A stretch of DNA of 38,253 nt from Enhydrobacter aerosaccus (GTDB lineage: Bacteria > Pseudomonadota > Alphaproteobacteria > Reyranellales > Reyranellaceae). This document shows positions 23,296 through 32,798 of the stretch, piece by piece. Both the position numbers and the translations under genes were made by a program. The notes beneath the pieces are model-generated. The model saw only the letters and a list, made by a program, of their open reading frames with translations, was not told the DNA's origin and ran no database searches. The DNA lies in assembly GCA_903839865.1 (NCBI GenBank), contig CAIMEE010000023.1, positions 1 through 38,253 of the forward strand, read 5' to 3'. Numbering within the stretch: the first letter of the stretch is position 1; every line of letters starts with the position of its first letter.

Positions 23296-23927
23296 CAGTG
23301 TCCGCTGTCGAAGGCGAGTTTGGCGGCCAGTCCGCCGAACACCGTTCCCAGGAAATATTGCGGCCAGCGGCTTGGGCGGTCGTGGCCGGAGAGCGCGTGC
23401 CGCAGGCGGCTTGCCGTCAGGATGACTGCGCCGTTGACCGCGAGACCGATCGCGTTGAGGACGGTGGCCAGCAGCATGATCTGCAGCCCAACCGATCCCG
23501 CCTCGGGCCGCACGAACTGCGGGAACAGCGCCAGCACGAAGAGCGCCATCTTCGGATTGAGCAGGTTGGTGAGCAGGCCCTGGCGGAACGCCGTGACGAT
23601 CGAATAGCGCGGCAGGCCGGTGGTCGTGGCGAGACTCGTGCCGGGCGACCGGAAGGCCTTCCACGCGAGGAAGAGAAGGTACGCAGCGCCGGCATAGCGC
23701 ACCGCATCGTAGGCGGGCGGCACCGCGAGGAAGAGCTGCGACAGGCCGAAGGCGGCAGCAAGCGCGTGGCAGTAGGTGCCGGCCTGGATGCCGGCCAGGG
23801 TCGCGAAGCCCGAGCCCTTGCCCTGCGTCGCGCTGCGCGAGGCGATCAGCAGCATGTCCGGTCCGGGCGTCGCGGTCAGCGCGAGGCAGGCCACCGAAAA
23901 GAGCGCGAGTGTCGACCAATCAAGCAT
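23295..23927 (-). CDS. LysE/RhtB-family amino-acid exporter
   Basis: 210 residues from the ATG at 23927. About six membrane segments are seen, with the family motifs Thr-Pro-Gly-Pro-Asp-Met near 20-25, Gly-Ile-Gln-Ala-Gly near 46, and Asn-Leu-Leu-Asn-Pro-Lys-Met-Ala-Leu-Phe near 122-131. It exports amino acids or related metabolites and may provide overflow relief next to several importers. Upstream extension of the frame is unlike the family, so this start is secure. Confidence 0.93.
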   Translation of the reverse strand: MLDWSTLALFSVACLALTATPGPDMLLIASRSATQGKGSGFATLAGIQAGTYCHALAAAFGLSQLFLAVPPAYDAVRYAGAAYLLFLAWKAFRSPGTSLATTTGLPRYSIVTAFRQGLLTNLLNPKMALFVLALFPQFVRPEAGSVGLQIMLLATVLNAIGLAVNGAVILTASRLRHALSGHDRPSRWPQYFLGTVFGGLAAKLAFDSGH

Positions 23928-23961
23928 GACGTCAGGCCTCCAGGGCCCAATCGTACCTCGT

Positions 23962-25592
<1,631 letters not shown>

Positions 25593-25593
<1 letters not shown>

Positions 25594-26531
25594 CAGACCT
25601 TTTTGCTCATCTTTGGATCGAGCGTGTCGCGCAGACCGTCGCCCATGATGTTGATCGCCAGCACCGTGAAAGCAAGGAAGATGCCGGGATAGAGGATGTT
25701 GTGCGGGAACACGCGGAACAGGGTGCGGCCCTCGGCCATGATGTTGCCCCAGCTCGGCGTTTCCGGCGGGATGCCGATGCCCAGGAAGCTCAGGATCGCC
25801 TCGGTCAGGATCGCGGCGGCGGCGGTGAAGGTCGCCTGCACGATCAGCGGTGCGATGGTGTTGGGCAGGATGTGGCGGAACAGCAGGATCCAGGTCGGCG
25901 TGCCGACCGAGATGGCGCCTTCGACATAGGGCTCCTCGCGCACGGTGAGCACGATCGAGCGCACCAGGCGCACAACGCGGGGCACGTCGGGAATGACGAT
26001 GGCGAAGATCACGGTGATGAGGCCGGCGCGCCAGATCGAGACCAGCGCGATGGCGAGCAAGATGCCCGGGATCGCCATCAACCCGTCCATGATGCGCATG
26101 ATGATGCTGTCAGCCCACCTCACGTATCCAGAGATCAGGCCGATCACGAGGCCCATGCCCACGGCGCAGATGGCGACCGAGACGCCCACCATCAGCGACA
26201 CGCGCGTGCCGTAGAGGACGCGGCTGTAGACGTCGCGGCCGAGGCTGTCGGTGCCCATGATGACGGTGCGCTTGGCTTGCGTGCCGTCCTCGAGCTTGTA
26301 GGTGATTTCGGTGCCGGGCTTCTTGTTGCGCGAGGCGGGGTCAATGCGCGTCGGATCGACGGTACCCAGCACCGGCGCTGCGACGGCGATAAACAGCATC
26401 ACCAGCAGGATGACGCCGCCGAAGATGACGGACGTGTTGCGGATGGCGAGCTGCCATAGGGGGCGGCGCTTGGTCGACGCCGCGGCGATCGAGGCGGAAT
26501 CGACGATGTCGTCAGGAACTATCGCGCTCAA
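25593..26531 (-). CDS. Peptide ABC transporter permease, DppC-like
   Basis: 312 residues with about six membrane segments, the N-terminal OppC-type segment (about 30-50) and a BPD_transp_1 domain from about 110. Elements include Met-Gly-Thr-Asp-Ser-Leu-Gly-Arg-Asp-Val-Tyr-Ser-Arg near 91-103 and the late Phe-Leu-Gly-Ile-Gly-Ile-Pro-Pro. The only usable start is TTG at 26531, which overlaps the dppB-like stop by four bases (TTGA), so its translation probably depends on the upstream gene. Confidence 0.94.
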
Positions 26532-27469
26532 TAGCGGATCCTCGGGTCGAACAGGGTGTAGCTGATGTCGATCAGGAGATTGACCACCACGTAGACGACG
26601 GAGAACAGCAGGATCACCGTCTGGATGGTCGGGAAGTCACGGCTCAGCACCGCCTCGACGGTAAGGCGGCCGAGGCCGGGCAGGCCGAACACGCTTTCCG
26701 TCACCACCGCGCCGCCCATCAGCAGCGCGATGCCGATGCCGATCACGGTCAGGATCGGCACCGCGGCGTTGCGCAAGGCATGGCGCATCAGCACGACCCG
26801 GTTGGAGAGGCCCTTGGCGCGGGCGGTGCGGATGTAATCCTCGTTCAGCACCTCAAGCACGGAGGCGCGGGTAATGCGGGCGACCAGCGCGATGTAGATG
26901 ACGCCCAGGGTCGTGCTGGGCAGGATCATGCGCTCGAGGAAGCCCCAGAAGTCGACGCCGATGCGGATATAGCCCTGCACCGGCAGCCAGCCGAGCTCGA
27001 TCGCGAAGACGTAGATCAGGCAGTAGCCGATCACGAAGGAGGGCACCGAGAAGCCCAGCACAGACAGGCCCATGACGAAGCGGTCGAGGATCGAGCCCTG
27101 CTTGTAGGCCGCGATCACGCCCAGCGGAATGGCGGCGCTCAGCGCCACGACCAGGGTGCAGACGGCCAACGCCAGGGTCGGCTCGACGCGCTGGGCGATC
27201 AGTTCGGCCACCGTCTTCTTGAAGAAGTAGCTCTCGCCGAAATTGCCCTGCAGGATGTCGCCCATCCAGATCGCGAACTGTTGCCAGATCGGCAGGGTGA
27301 GTCCCAGCTTCTCGCGGATCATCGCGATCTGGTCGGACGTCGCATTGTCGCCCGCAATGACTGCGGCGGGATCGCCGGGCGTCAGCCGCAGCATCAGGAA
27401 GACGAACACAGCCACCACCGCGAGGACGGGAATGATGGCGATCAGGCGTCGGGCAATGAAATCGAGCAT
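26528..27469 (-). CDS. Peptide ABC transporter permease, DppB-like
   Basis: 313 residues from the ATG at 27469, with GGAG four bases upstream. The usual DppB opening (Met-Leu-Asp-Phe-Ile-Ala-Arg-Arg-Leu), Arg-Leu-Thr-Pro-Gly-Asp-Pro and six membrane segments are present, with the EAA loop (Arg-Thr-Ala-Arg-Ala-Lys-Gly-Leu) and the terminal Leu-Phe-Asp-Pro-Arg-Ile-Arg-Tyr. With the DppC-like protein it forms the inner-membrane channel for di/oligopeptides or related compounds. A strong stem-loop separates it from the binding-protein gene. Confidence 0.95.
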   Translation of the reverse strand: MLDFIARRLIAIIPVLAVVAVFVFLMLRLTPGDPAAVIAGDNATSDQIAMIREKLGLTLPIWQQFAIWMGDILQGNFGESYFFKKTVAELIAQRVEPTLALAVCTLVVALSAAIPLGVIAAYKQGSILDRFVMGLSVLGFSVPSFVIGYCLIYVFAIELGWLPVQGYIRIGVDFWGFLERMILPSTTLGVIYIALVARITRASVLEVLNEDYIRTARAKGLSNRVVLMRHALRNAAVPILTVIGIGIALLMGGAVVTESVFGLPGLGRLTVEAVLSRDFPTIQTVILLFSVVYVVVNLLIDISYTLFDPRIRY

Positions 27470-27486
27470 GAGTCTCCAGAATAAGG

Positions 27487-27514
27487 CCGCCGTCCCGGCA
27501 ATCCGGGACGGCGG
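27487..27514 (-). terminator. Intercistronic stem-loop, perfect 12-bp stem
   Basis: CCGCCGTCCCGG-CAAT-CCGGGACGGCGG lies between the binding-protein stop and the dppB-like start. It has no U-tract. It therefore probably acts as a partial terminator or 3'-end stabiliser, giving more binding-protein than permease mRNA, as known for several importer operons. Confidence 0.65.
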
Positions 27515-27522
27515 TGCAAAGA

Positions 27523-29124
27523 TCAGGCCTTTTCGATATTCCACATCACGGGGACCGGCGCCTTCAGCCAGCCCTTGATGGCAGTGCGCGCCGCGCCCGG
27601 CCCGTACCACTGGCCGACCCAGCCGTACTGCGCCGTCTCGATGGCGCGGTTCTGCACGGCTTCGGCCAACTTCTTGGCCTTAGCAGGGTCGGTTTCCTTG
27701 GCGTAGCTGTCGCGTAGCTTTTCGATCTCCGGATCGGTCGGCCAGCCAAACCACGACTTGTCGCCCAGGGCCACCATGTAGCTGTTGGAGATCGGATTCA
27801 GGATGTCGGCCGCCACGGTGAAGGTGTGGAAGAGGTTCCAGCCGCCCTGGTTGGCCGGCTCCTTCTTGGTGCGGCGTGTGACGACGGTCTGCCAGTCCAT
27901 CGACTGCATGTCGACCTTGAAGCCACCCTTCTCGAGCTGGGATTTCGTGACGGGTGCCATATTGGTGAGCACCGGCAGGGTCGTCGACTGCATCAGCACG
28001 ATAGGCGTGCCATCGTAGCCGGCTTCTTTCAGCAGCGCCTTGGCTTTTTCGTAATTCGGCTTGATGAACAATCCATCCGGCGCTTCGAACGCATTGGGCG
28101 TGCCGGCGATGAAGGCGGCCGAGCTCACCTTGTAGTACTGGGGCTCGCCCACCGTCGCCTTGAGGTATTCCTCCTGCTCGATGCAGAGCAACGCAGCCTG
28201 GCGAATCTTCGGGTTGTTGAACGGTGGGACCACGTGATTCATGCGATATACGAACTGCTGTCCGAGCGGATTCCAGTCGACCATCTGAAGGGTTTTCTCC
28301 TTCTTCATGACCGGGATCAGATCATGCGGCGGCTGCTCGATCAGGTCGATCTCGCCTGCGATGATCGCGTTCACCTGCTGTTGGGGGTCGGCCATTTCGA
28401 TGATCTCGACCCTGTCGACCTTCACCACCTTGCCGCCGGAGAGGCCCGAAGGCGCCTCGGCACGCGGCTTGTACTTGGCGTTCTTGACGTAGACGTGCTT
28501 CTCGCCGGGCTTTGATTCGGCGTTCACGTAGATGAAGGGGCCCGAGCCCATCTGGCTGTCGATCTGCTTGAATGCATCGGTCTCTGCGACCTTCTTCGGC
28601 ATCATGAAGGGCACGTTCGACGACGGCTTGCCGAGTGATTCGAGCACCAGGCCGTACGGCTCTTTCAGCTTCATGGTGAAGGTCTTGGCGTCGACGGCCT
28701 TGAACTCCGCCACGAAGTCCATGAGCTTGAGGCCCATCGGGTCTCGCTTGCCCCAGCGCTGGATCGAGGGAATGCAGTCCTCCGACGTGACCGGCGTGCC
28801 GTCATGCCATTCGAGACCGTCGCGGAGCGTGAAGGTCCACAGCGTCTTGTCGGCCGACACTTCGTACTTGTCGACCATCTGAGGCTTCACTTCGTTGTTC
28901 GCGTCCATCGAGAACAGCGTGTCGTAGATGAAGTAGCCGTGCGTGCGCGTGACGTAGGCCGTCGTCCAGATCGGATCGAGGATCGTCATGTTGCCGTTCT
29001 GCACGAACTTCAGGACCTTGTCGGCTGCGTGGGCCTTTCTGGTCGTCGTGGCGCCGCCTGCCGCGACCACGGCGCCCGCGGTCAATGCACCGAACGTACG
29101 CCGCTTGATTCCTGTCTTCTTCAT
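27523..29124 (-). CDS. Peptide-type ABC substrate-binding protein, Tat-exported paralogue
   Basis: 533 residues from the ATG at 29124, preceded by GGAGGGG. A twin-arginine signal is present (Lys-Arg-Arg-Thr-Phe-Gly-Ala-Leu, Arg8-Arg9; cleavage near Ala-His-Ala-Ala). The SBP family 5 fold shows Leu-Lys-Phe-Val-Gln-Asn-Gly, Ile-Leu-Asp-Pro-Ile-Trp-Thr-Thr-Ala-Tyr, Trp-Thr-Phe-Thr-Leu-Arg-Asp-Gly-Leu and Gly-Ser-Gly-Pro-Phe. It is clearly paralogous to the next gene upstream, but that one has a Sec signal. It binds peptides or other nitrogenous solutes in the periplasm. Confidence 0.93.
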   Translation of the reverse strand: MKKTGIKRRTFGALTAGAVVAAGGATTTRKAHAADKVLKFVQNGNMTILDPIWTTAYVTRTHGYFIYDTLFSMDANNEVKPQMVDKYEVSADKTLWTFTLRDGLEWHDGTPVTSEDCIPSIQRWGKRDPMGLKLMDFVAEFKAVDAKTFTMKLKEPYGLVLESLGKPSSNVPFMMPKKVAETDAFKQIDSQMGSGPFIYVNAESKPGEKHVYVKNAKYKPRAEAPSGLSGGKVVKVDRVEIIEMADPQQQVNAIIAGEIDLIEQPPHDLIPVMKKEKTLQMVDWNPLGQQFVYRMNHVVPPFNNPKIRQAALLCIEQEEYLKATVGEPQYYKVSSAAFIAGTPNAFEAPDGLFIKPNYEKAKALLKEAGYDGTPIVLMQSTTLPVLTNMAPVTKSQLEKGGFKVDMQSMDWQTVVTRRTKKEPANQGGWNLFHTFTVAADILNPISNSYMVALGDKSWFGWPTDPEIEKLRDSYAKETDPAKAKKLAEAVQNRAIETAQYGWVGQWYGPGAARTAIKGWLKAPVPVMWNIEKA

Positions 29125-29192
29125 AACGCCCCTCCAGTCTTTATGTTCTTCCATCGAGGAAAGCAGGCCCCCAGCCCGCTCTCGTCGATGGA

Positions 29193-29223
29193 CGCGCGGG
29201 GCCCTTTTCAGGAGCCCCGCGCG
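29193..29223 (-). terminator. Intercistronic stem-loop between the two binding-protein genes
   Basis: A 10-bp GC-rich stem (29193-29202 with 29214-29223, CGCGCGGGGC / GCCCCGCGCG) with an 11-base loop, 9 bases after the first binding-protein stop. It has no U-tract, so mRNA stabilisation or partial termination is likelier than full termination. Confidence 0.55.
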
Positions 29224-29232
29224 CCGTCGTCG

Positions 29233-30825
29233 CTACTTCTTGGTCATGTTCCAGAACACCGGCGCCGGCGCCACCATCATGCCGTCGAGGCTCGTGCGCA
29301 GCACGGCCGGCTGGTACCACTGGCCGAGGATGACGTGGGTCGGATGATTGACCCAGTACTTCTGCAGGTCGATGGCGATCTGCTTCTGCTTGGCGGGATC
29401 GCTCTCCTTGGCGTAGCCGTCGCGCATCTTCTCGATCGTCTCGTCGCACGGCCAGCCGAACATCGCCTTGTCGCACGAGGCGTTGAAGAAGCCCGCCATC
29501 ACCGGATTGAGGATGTCGGCGGCGACCCACGAGGTCAGCATCAGGTTCCAGCCGCCCTTGTCCGGCGCGTCCTTCTTGACGCGACGCGCCACGACCGACT
29601 GCCAGTCGCTCGACTGCATGTCGACCTTGAAGCCCGCGGCCTCGAGCTGCGACTTGGCGACCGGCGCGAGGTTGGTCAGCACCTGCAGGTCGGTCGACTG
29701 CAGCAGCACGATCGGCGTGCCGTCGTAGCCAGCTTCCTTCAGCAGCTCCTTGGCCTTGGCTGCGTTCTGGTTCAGCACGTCGGCCATGCCCTCTTCGCTC
29801 GCCAGCGGCGTGCCGCAGATGAACACGGCCTTGCAGACCTTGTAGTATTTCGCATCGCCGATCGTGGCCTTGAGGAAGTCCTCCTGGCCGAACGCGACCA
29901 TCACCGCGTGGCGGATCTTGGCGTTGTCGAACGGCTTCTGGATCTGGTTGAAGCGCATGACGTACTGGTTGCCGAGCGGATTGAACTCGACCAGCTTGAC
30001 GTTCTTGTCCTTGGACAGGAGCGGCAGCAGGTCGGTGGAGGGCTGCTCGAGCATGTCGACCTCGCCGTTCTGCAGGGCCGCGACCTGCGTCTGCTGGTCG
30101 GGCATTGCGATCCACTCGACGCGATCGACCTTCACGACCTTGCCGCCGGCCAGGCCGGACGCGGGCTCGGTGCGCGGCTTGTAGGCCTTGTTCTTGGTGA
30201 ACACGACCTTCTCGCCGGGCTTCCATTCCTTGGCCTCGAACACGAACGGTCCGGAGCCGATCACGTCCTCGATCTTGATCTGGGTGTTGGGGTCGGTCTC
30301 GGCGGTGTGCTTGGGCATCATGAAGGGCACGTTCGACGACGGCTTGCCGAGCGACTGCAGCACCAGGCCGTAGGGCTCCTTCATCATCATCTTGAAGGTC
30401 TTGTCGTCGACCTTCTCGAGGCTGGCGACCGAGCCCATCATCTTCTGGCCCATCGAGTCGCGGGCCGCCCAGCGCTTGATCGAGGCGATGCAGTCGTCCG
30501 AGGTGACCGGCTTGCCGTCCGTCCAGACGAGGCCGTCACGGAGCGTAAAAGTCCAGGTGAGTTTGTCCGCCGAGACCTCGTACTTGTCGACCATCTGCGG
30601 CTTGACGTCGAACTTCTCGTCCATGGCGAAGAGCGTGTCCCACACCATGTAGCCGAAGTTTCGCTGGATGTAGGCCGTGGTCCAGATCGGGTCCAGAATC
30701 TTCACGTCCGAGTGCATCACCGCCTTGATGGTCTGCGCTTGGGCTGGCGCCGCGATGGCGCCCAGCAGGCCGCCAACGCTGGCGGCAACGGCCAATGCCG
30801 CAACCGACTTCCTGACATCGATCAT
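29233..30825 (-). CDS. Peptide-type ABC substrate-binding protein, Sec-exported paralogue
   Basis: 530 residues from the ATG at 30825, with GGGAGAGG upstream. A Sec signal peptide is present (cleavage after Ala-Gln-Ala-Gln near 31). The SBP family 5 features parallel the downstream paralogue: Val-Lys-Ile-Leu-Asp-Pro-Ile-Trp-Thr-Thr-Ala-Tyr, Trp-Thr-Phe-Thr-Leu-Arg-Asp-Gly-Leu and Pro-Ser-Ser-Asn-Val-Pro-Phe-Met-Met-Pro. Two or more Cys residues in the mature part (Cys-Lys-Ala-Val-Phe-Ile-Cys and two later ones) could form disulphides. As the first gene it is preceded by a sigma-54-type promoter and upstream direct repeats. Confidence 0.94.
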   Translation of the reverse strand: MIDVRKSVAALAVAASVGGLLGAIAAPAQAQTIKAVMHSDVKILDPIWTTAYIQRNFGYMVWDTLFAMDEKFDVKPQMVDKYEVSADKLTWTFTLRDGLVWTDGKPVTSDDCIASIKRWAARDSMGQKMMGSVASLEKVDDKTFKMMMKEPYGLVLQSLGKPSSNVPFMMPKHTAETDPNTQIKIEDVIGSGPFVFEAKEWKPGEKVVFTKNKAYKPRTEPASGLAGGKVVKVDRVEWIAMPDQQTQVAALQNGEVDMLEQPSTDLLPLLSKDKNVKLVEFNPLGNQYVMRFNQIQKPFDNAKIRHAVMVAFGQEDFLKATIGDAKYYKVCKAVFICGTPLASEEGMADVLNQNAAKAKELLKEAGYDGTPIVLLQSTDLQVLTNLAPVAKSQLEAAGFKVDMQSSDWQSVVARRVKKDAPDKGGWNLMLTSWVAADILNPVMAGFFNASCDKAMFGWPCDETIEKMRDGYAKESDPAKQKQIAIDLQKYWVNHPTHVILGQWYQPAVLRTSLDGMMVAPAPVFWNMTKK

Positions 30826-30856
30826 CGAGTGCCTCTCCCTTGTCCTCGTTTGTCTC

Positions 30857-30872
30857 AGCAAAATTCGAGCCG
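30857..30872 (-). promoter_or_regulatory. Sigma-54-type promoter for the peptide ABC operon
   Basis: The minus strand reads CGGCTCGAATTTTGCT. GG-N10-GC spacing is exact, TTGCT is perfect, and the -24 block differs from TGGCACG at two bases. The predicted start near 30846 leaves a 21-base leader containing the ribosome-binding site. The direct repeats at 30928-30963 then fall about 80-120 bases upstream, where activator sites for sigma-54 promoters usually lie. Confidence 0.5.
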
Positions 30873-30927
30873 TCCCCCGACCGACAGTAGCAGCCGAAGG
30901 CCCCCCTCTGACAAGCCGATTCAGGCC

Positions 30928-30963
30928 GTGCGCAACGTCGTGCGCAAGGTCGTGCGAAAGCGC
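30928..30963. repeat. Three 12-base direct repeats (GTGCGCAA-type)
   Basis: GTGCGCAACGTC, GTGCGCAAGGTC and the diverged GTGCGAAAGCGC follow one another without gaps. The first two contain the self-complementary TGCGCA, six bases apart. They lie between the lipoprotein stop and the peptide operon promoter, so a regulator-binding array is plausible. Confidence 0.5.
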
Positions 30964-30965
30964 GA

Positions 30966-31976
30966 CTAACGCGCTTTGGTCAGAGCTTTTTCAAGGAGTT
31001 CGAGGACGCCGTCGACGGCGGCCGACGCCACGATGTCGCCGAAGCCGGCCCAGCTGCCGCGCGTGGCGGCAACCGGCACCGCATTGGACTGCTCGATATT
31101 GCCGACTTCCTTGCCGCCGGGGTCGCGGAGCGTCCACTTGATCGCAAGTTGCTGGGAGCGATCGTCGATTGGCGCCAGGGTCACGACGCCCGTCACGGTG
31201 AAGGTGTCGCTGCCGGCCTTGTCGATGACCACGATCTTGCTCGAGCCCAGAGCACGACGCATGCCGGAAAAAAGCTGCTGGTTGCCATCGGAGGGCGCGC
31301 CTGTGATCGGCGCCACCATCACCTTGACCTGCGGCGGCGGAGGCGGGGGGGCTGGCCCGGCCTTGGGATCGCGCGGCACGCCGGCACCGGGCGTCGCGGC
31401 CGCGGCCTGGACGGCGGCGTCGGCCGGGTTCTCGGGCACGGTGACGCCGGCGGCGACGGCGCCCACCGAGCGCGAGCCCGCACTGGGCGTGCGGCCCATC
31501 AGGGTGGCGACCCGCGGGGCCGCCTGCTGCGCCATGCGCGACACCAGCGCGTCGCTGGCTTCGGCATAGTCGCTGGGCTGGGTGGTGGTCTTGCTGACGA
31601 TCGGTCCCTGGACCTTGCCTCCGGCCAGCAGGTACCAGTCGATCGCGATCTCGATGCCGGTACCGGAGTCGGCATCGCGTGAGGTCATGGCGCCGGTGAT
31701 CTTGACCGGCGAACGCGCGGGCTGGAGCGCCGCTACGATGCCGTAGGCCTGTAGCTCGATCGCGAGCGCAGCGGCCAGTCGCTCGGCCATCTGTTGCGGC
31801 ATGTTCGCGGGCGTCTCGATGGTGACCTCGGCCACGTCGCGCGCCGAGCGGTCCGGGCGAAAGACCGGGACGTCGGTGATGTCGTGCTCGAACGGCCGTG
31901 GCGGGCTGATGCAGCCCCCGAGGACCGACATCGTCGCCACCGCCAATGCCACCAGCGGCGCTACATCAAGGCGCAT
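30966..31976 (-). CDS. Lipoprotein, hypothetical
   Basis: 336 residues. The signal ends in Val-Leu-Gly-Gly-Cys (Cys22), a good lipobox, so the protein is probably an inner- or outer-membrane lipoprotein. Two similar alpha/beta domains (about 45-165 and 225-336) are joined by an Ala/Pro-rich linker with six or seven consecutive prolines near 210. Both halves contain Ile/Val-x-Trp-x-Leu (Ile-Asp-Trp-Tyr-Leu; Ile-Lys-Trp-Thr-Leu), suggesting an internal duplication. No family is recognised with certainty. It follows pgeF in the lgt-midA-pgeF run, and its ATG lacks a clear ribosome-binding site. Confidence 0.8.
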   Translation of the reverse strand: MRLDVAPLVALAVATMSVLGGCISPPRPFEHDITDVPVFRPDRSARDVAEVTIETPANMPQQMAERLAAALAIELQAYGIVAALQPARSPVKITGAMTSRDADSGTGIEIAIDWYLLAGGKVQGPIVSKTTTQPSDYAEASDALVSRMAQQAAPRVATLMGRTPSAGSRSVGAVAAGVTVPENPADAAVQAAAATPGAGVPRDPKAGPAPPPPPPQVKVMVAPITGAPSDGNQQLFSGMRRALGSSKIVVIDKAGSDTFTVTGVVTLAPIDDRSQQLAIKWTLRDPGGKEVGNIEQSNAVPVAATRGSWAGFGDIVASAAVDGVLELLEKALTKAR

Positions 31977-32029
31977 GTCGCGACCAGGCCAAGCAAACAG
32001 CAGAACACCAGGATGATAAAATAGGGCAC
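31961..32029 (-). CDS. Possible 22-residue membrane peptide
   Basis: A GTG one base after the pgeF stop opens a 22-codon frame that is almost entirely hydrophobic (Pro-Tyr-Phe-Ile-Ile-Leu-Val-Phe-Cys-Cys-Leu-Leu-Gly-Leu-Val). It ends in TAG and overlaps the lipoprotein start by 16 bases. It could be a real single-TM peptide or a device that carries ribosomes onto the lipoprotein ATG. Evidence is limited to composition and position. Confidence 0.25.
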   Translation of the reverse strand: MPYFIILVFCCLLGLVATCALM

Positions 32030-32030
32030 G

Positions 32031-32798
32031 TCACTTCTCGAGCGCGATCGCCGACAGGCCCCGGCCGTAGTCGCGCACGCCGTCGAGCGTGTTGCGCCGA
32101 TAGGAGAAGAAGTCGTCGGTCGCGGTCAGCGTGTCGTGGCCGGTCGCGGTGGCCGCGACGCCGACACGCGCGATGCGGCGCACGATATAGCCCGCGAGAT
32201 CGAAGATGAAATGGCCGGCGCGCGGCGACGGCTTGAAGAAATCCTTGTTGGCCTCGTCCTGCGCCAGGAAAGGCGCGGGAAACTCGGGGCCCACTTCGTA
32301 GGAGTCGCGGCCGATGCAGGGGCCGACCACGACCTTGAGCCGCTCCCGCCTGGCGCCGAGCTTTTCCATCGCCGCGATCGTGGCTTCGGCCACGCCGCCC
32401 AGGGCGCCTTTCCAGCCGGCGTGCGCGGCGCCGATCACCCGCGCCTCGCCGTCGGCAAACAGGACCGGCGCGCAGTCTGCAGCCATCACGCCCAGCACGA
32501 CGCCCGGCCGGTCGGTCACCAGCCCGTCCGCCTTGGGCGCGCCGGGCGAGGTCCAGCGGTCGGCGGCGACGGTCATCACGTCGGTCGAATGGATCTGGTG
32601 CAAGGTCAGAAGGTCGGGCTCGCGGAGCCCGAACACCTCCGCGACGCGGCGGCGGTTCTCGCGCACGTTGTCGGGACTGTCGCCCGAGCCGTAGCCGCAG
32701 TTCAGCGACGAATAGAGTCCGGCGCTGATGCCGCCCTTGCGGGTGAAGAACCGGTGCTGCACGCCGGAGAGGTCGGCGAGCGGTCTTGCCTGAATCAT
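32031..32798 (-). CDS. pgeF: Peptidoglycan editing factor / multicopper-oxidase-like (YfiH/DUF152)
   Basis: 255 residues. Family motifs are Phe-Phe-Thr-Arg-Lys-Gly-Gly, Leu-His-Gln-Ile-His-Ser, Ala-Asp-Cys-Ala-Pro-Val-Leu-Phe, Ala-His-Ala-Gly-Trp-Lys-Gly and the Pro-Cys-Ile-Gly-Arg-Asp-Ser-Tyr-Glu-Val segment. The His/Cys residues bind zinc. In E. coli the protein removes wrong amino acids (L-Ser for L-Ala) from UDP-MurNAc precursors, and related proteins show purine nucleoside phosphorylase activity. It overlaps the upstream methyltransferase by four bases (ATGA), the conserved alphaproteobacterial arrangement. Confidence 0.95.
   Translation of the reverse strand: MIQARPLADLSGVQHRFFTRKGGISAGLYSSLNCGYGSGDSPDNVRENRRRVAEVFGLREPDLLTLHQIHSTDVMTVAADRWTSPGAPKADGLVTDRPGVVLGVMAADCAPVLFADGEARVIGAAHAGWKGALGGVAEATIAAMEKLGARRERLKVVVGPCIGRDSYEVGPEFPAPFLAQDEANKDFFKPSPRAGHFIFDLAGYIVRRIARVGVAATATGHDTLTATDDFFSYRRNTLDGVRDYGRGLSAIALEK

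Noticed and set aside
30886-30914. Sigma-70-like promoter TTGTCA-N17-GCTACT before the peptide operon
   Set aside because: The -10 matches the consensus at only three positions, and the sigma-54 element nearer the gene is a better and better-placed match. It could still be a weak secondary promoter.
28804-30969. 721-codon plus-strand frame opposite the peptide-binding protein genes
   Set aside because: It is the shadow of two paralogous genes on the other strand; its apparent internal repetition just reflects that paralogy.
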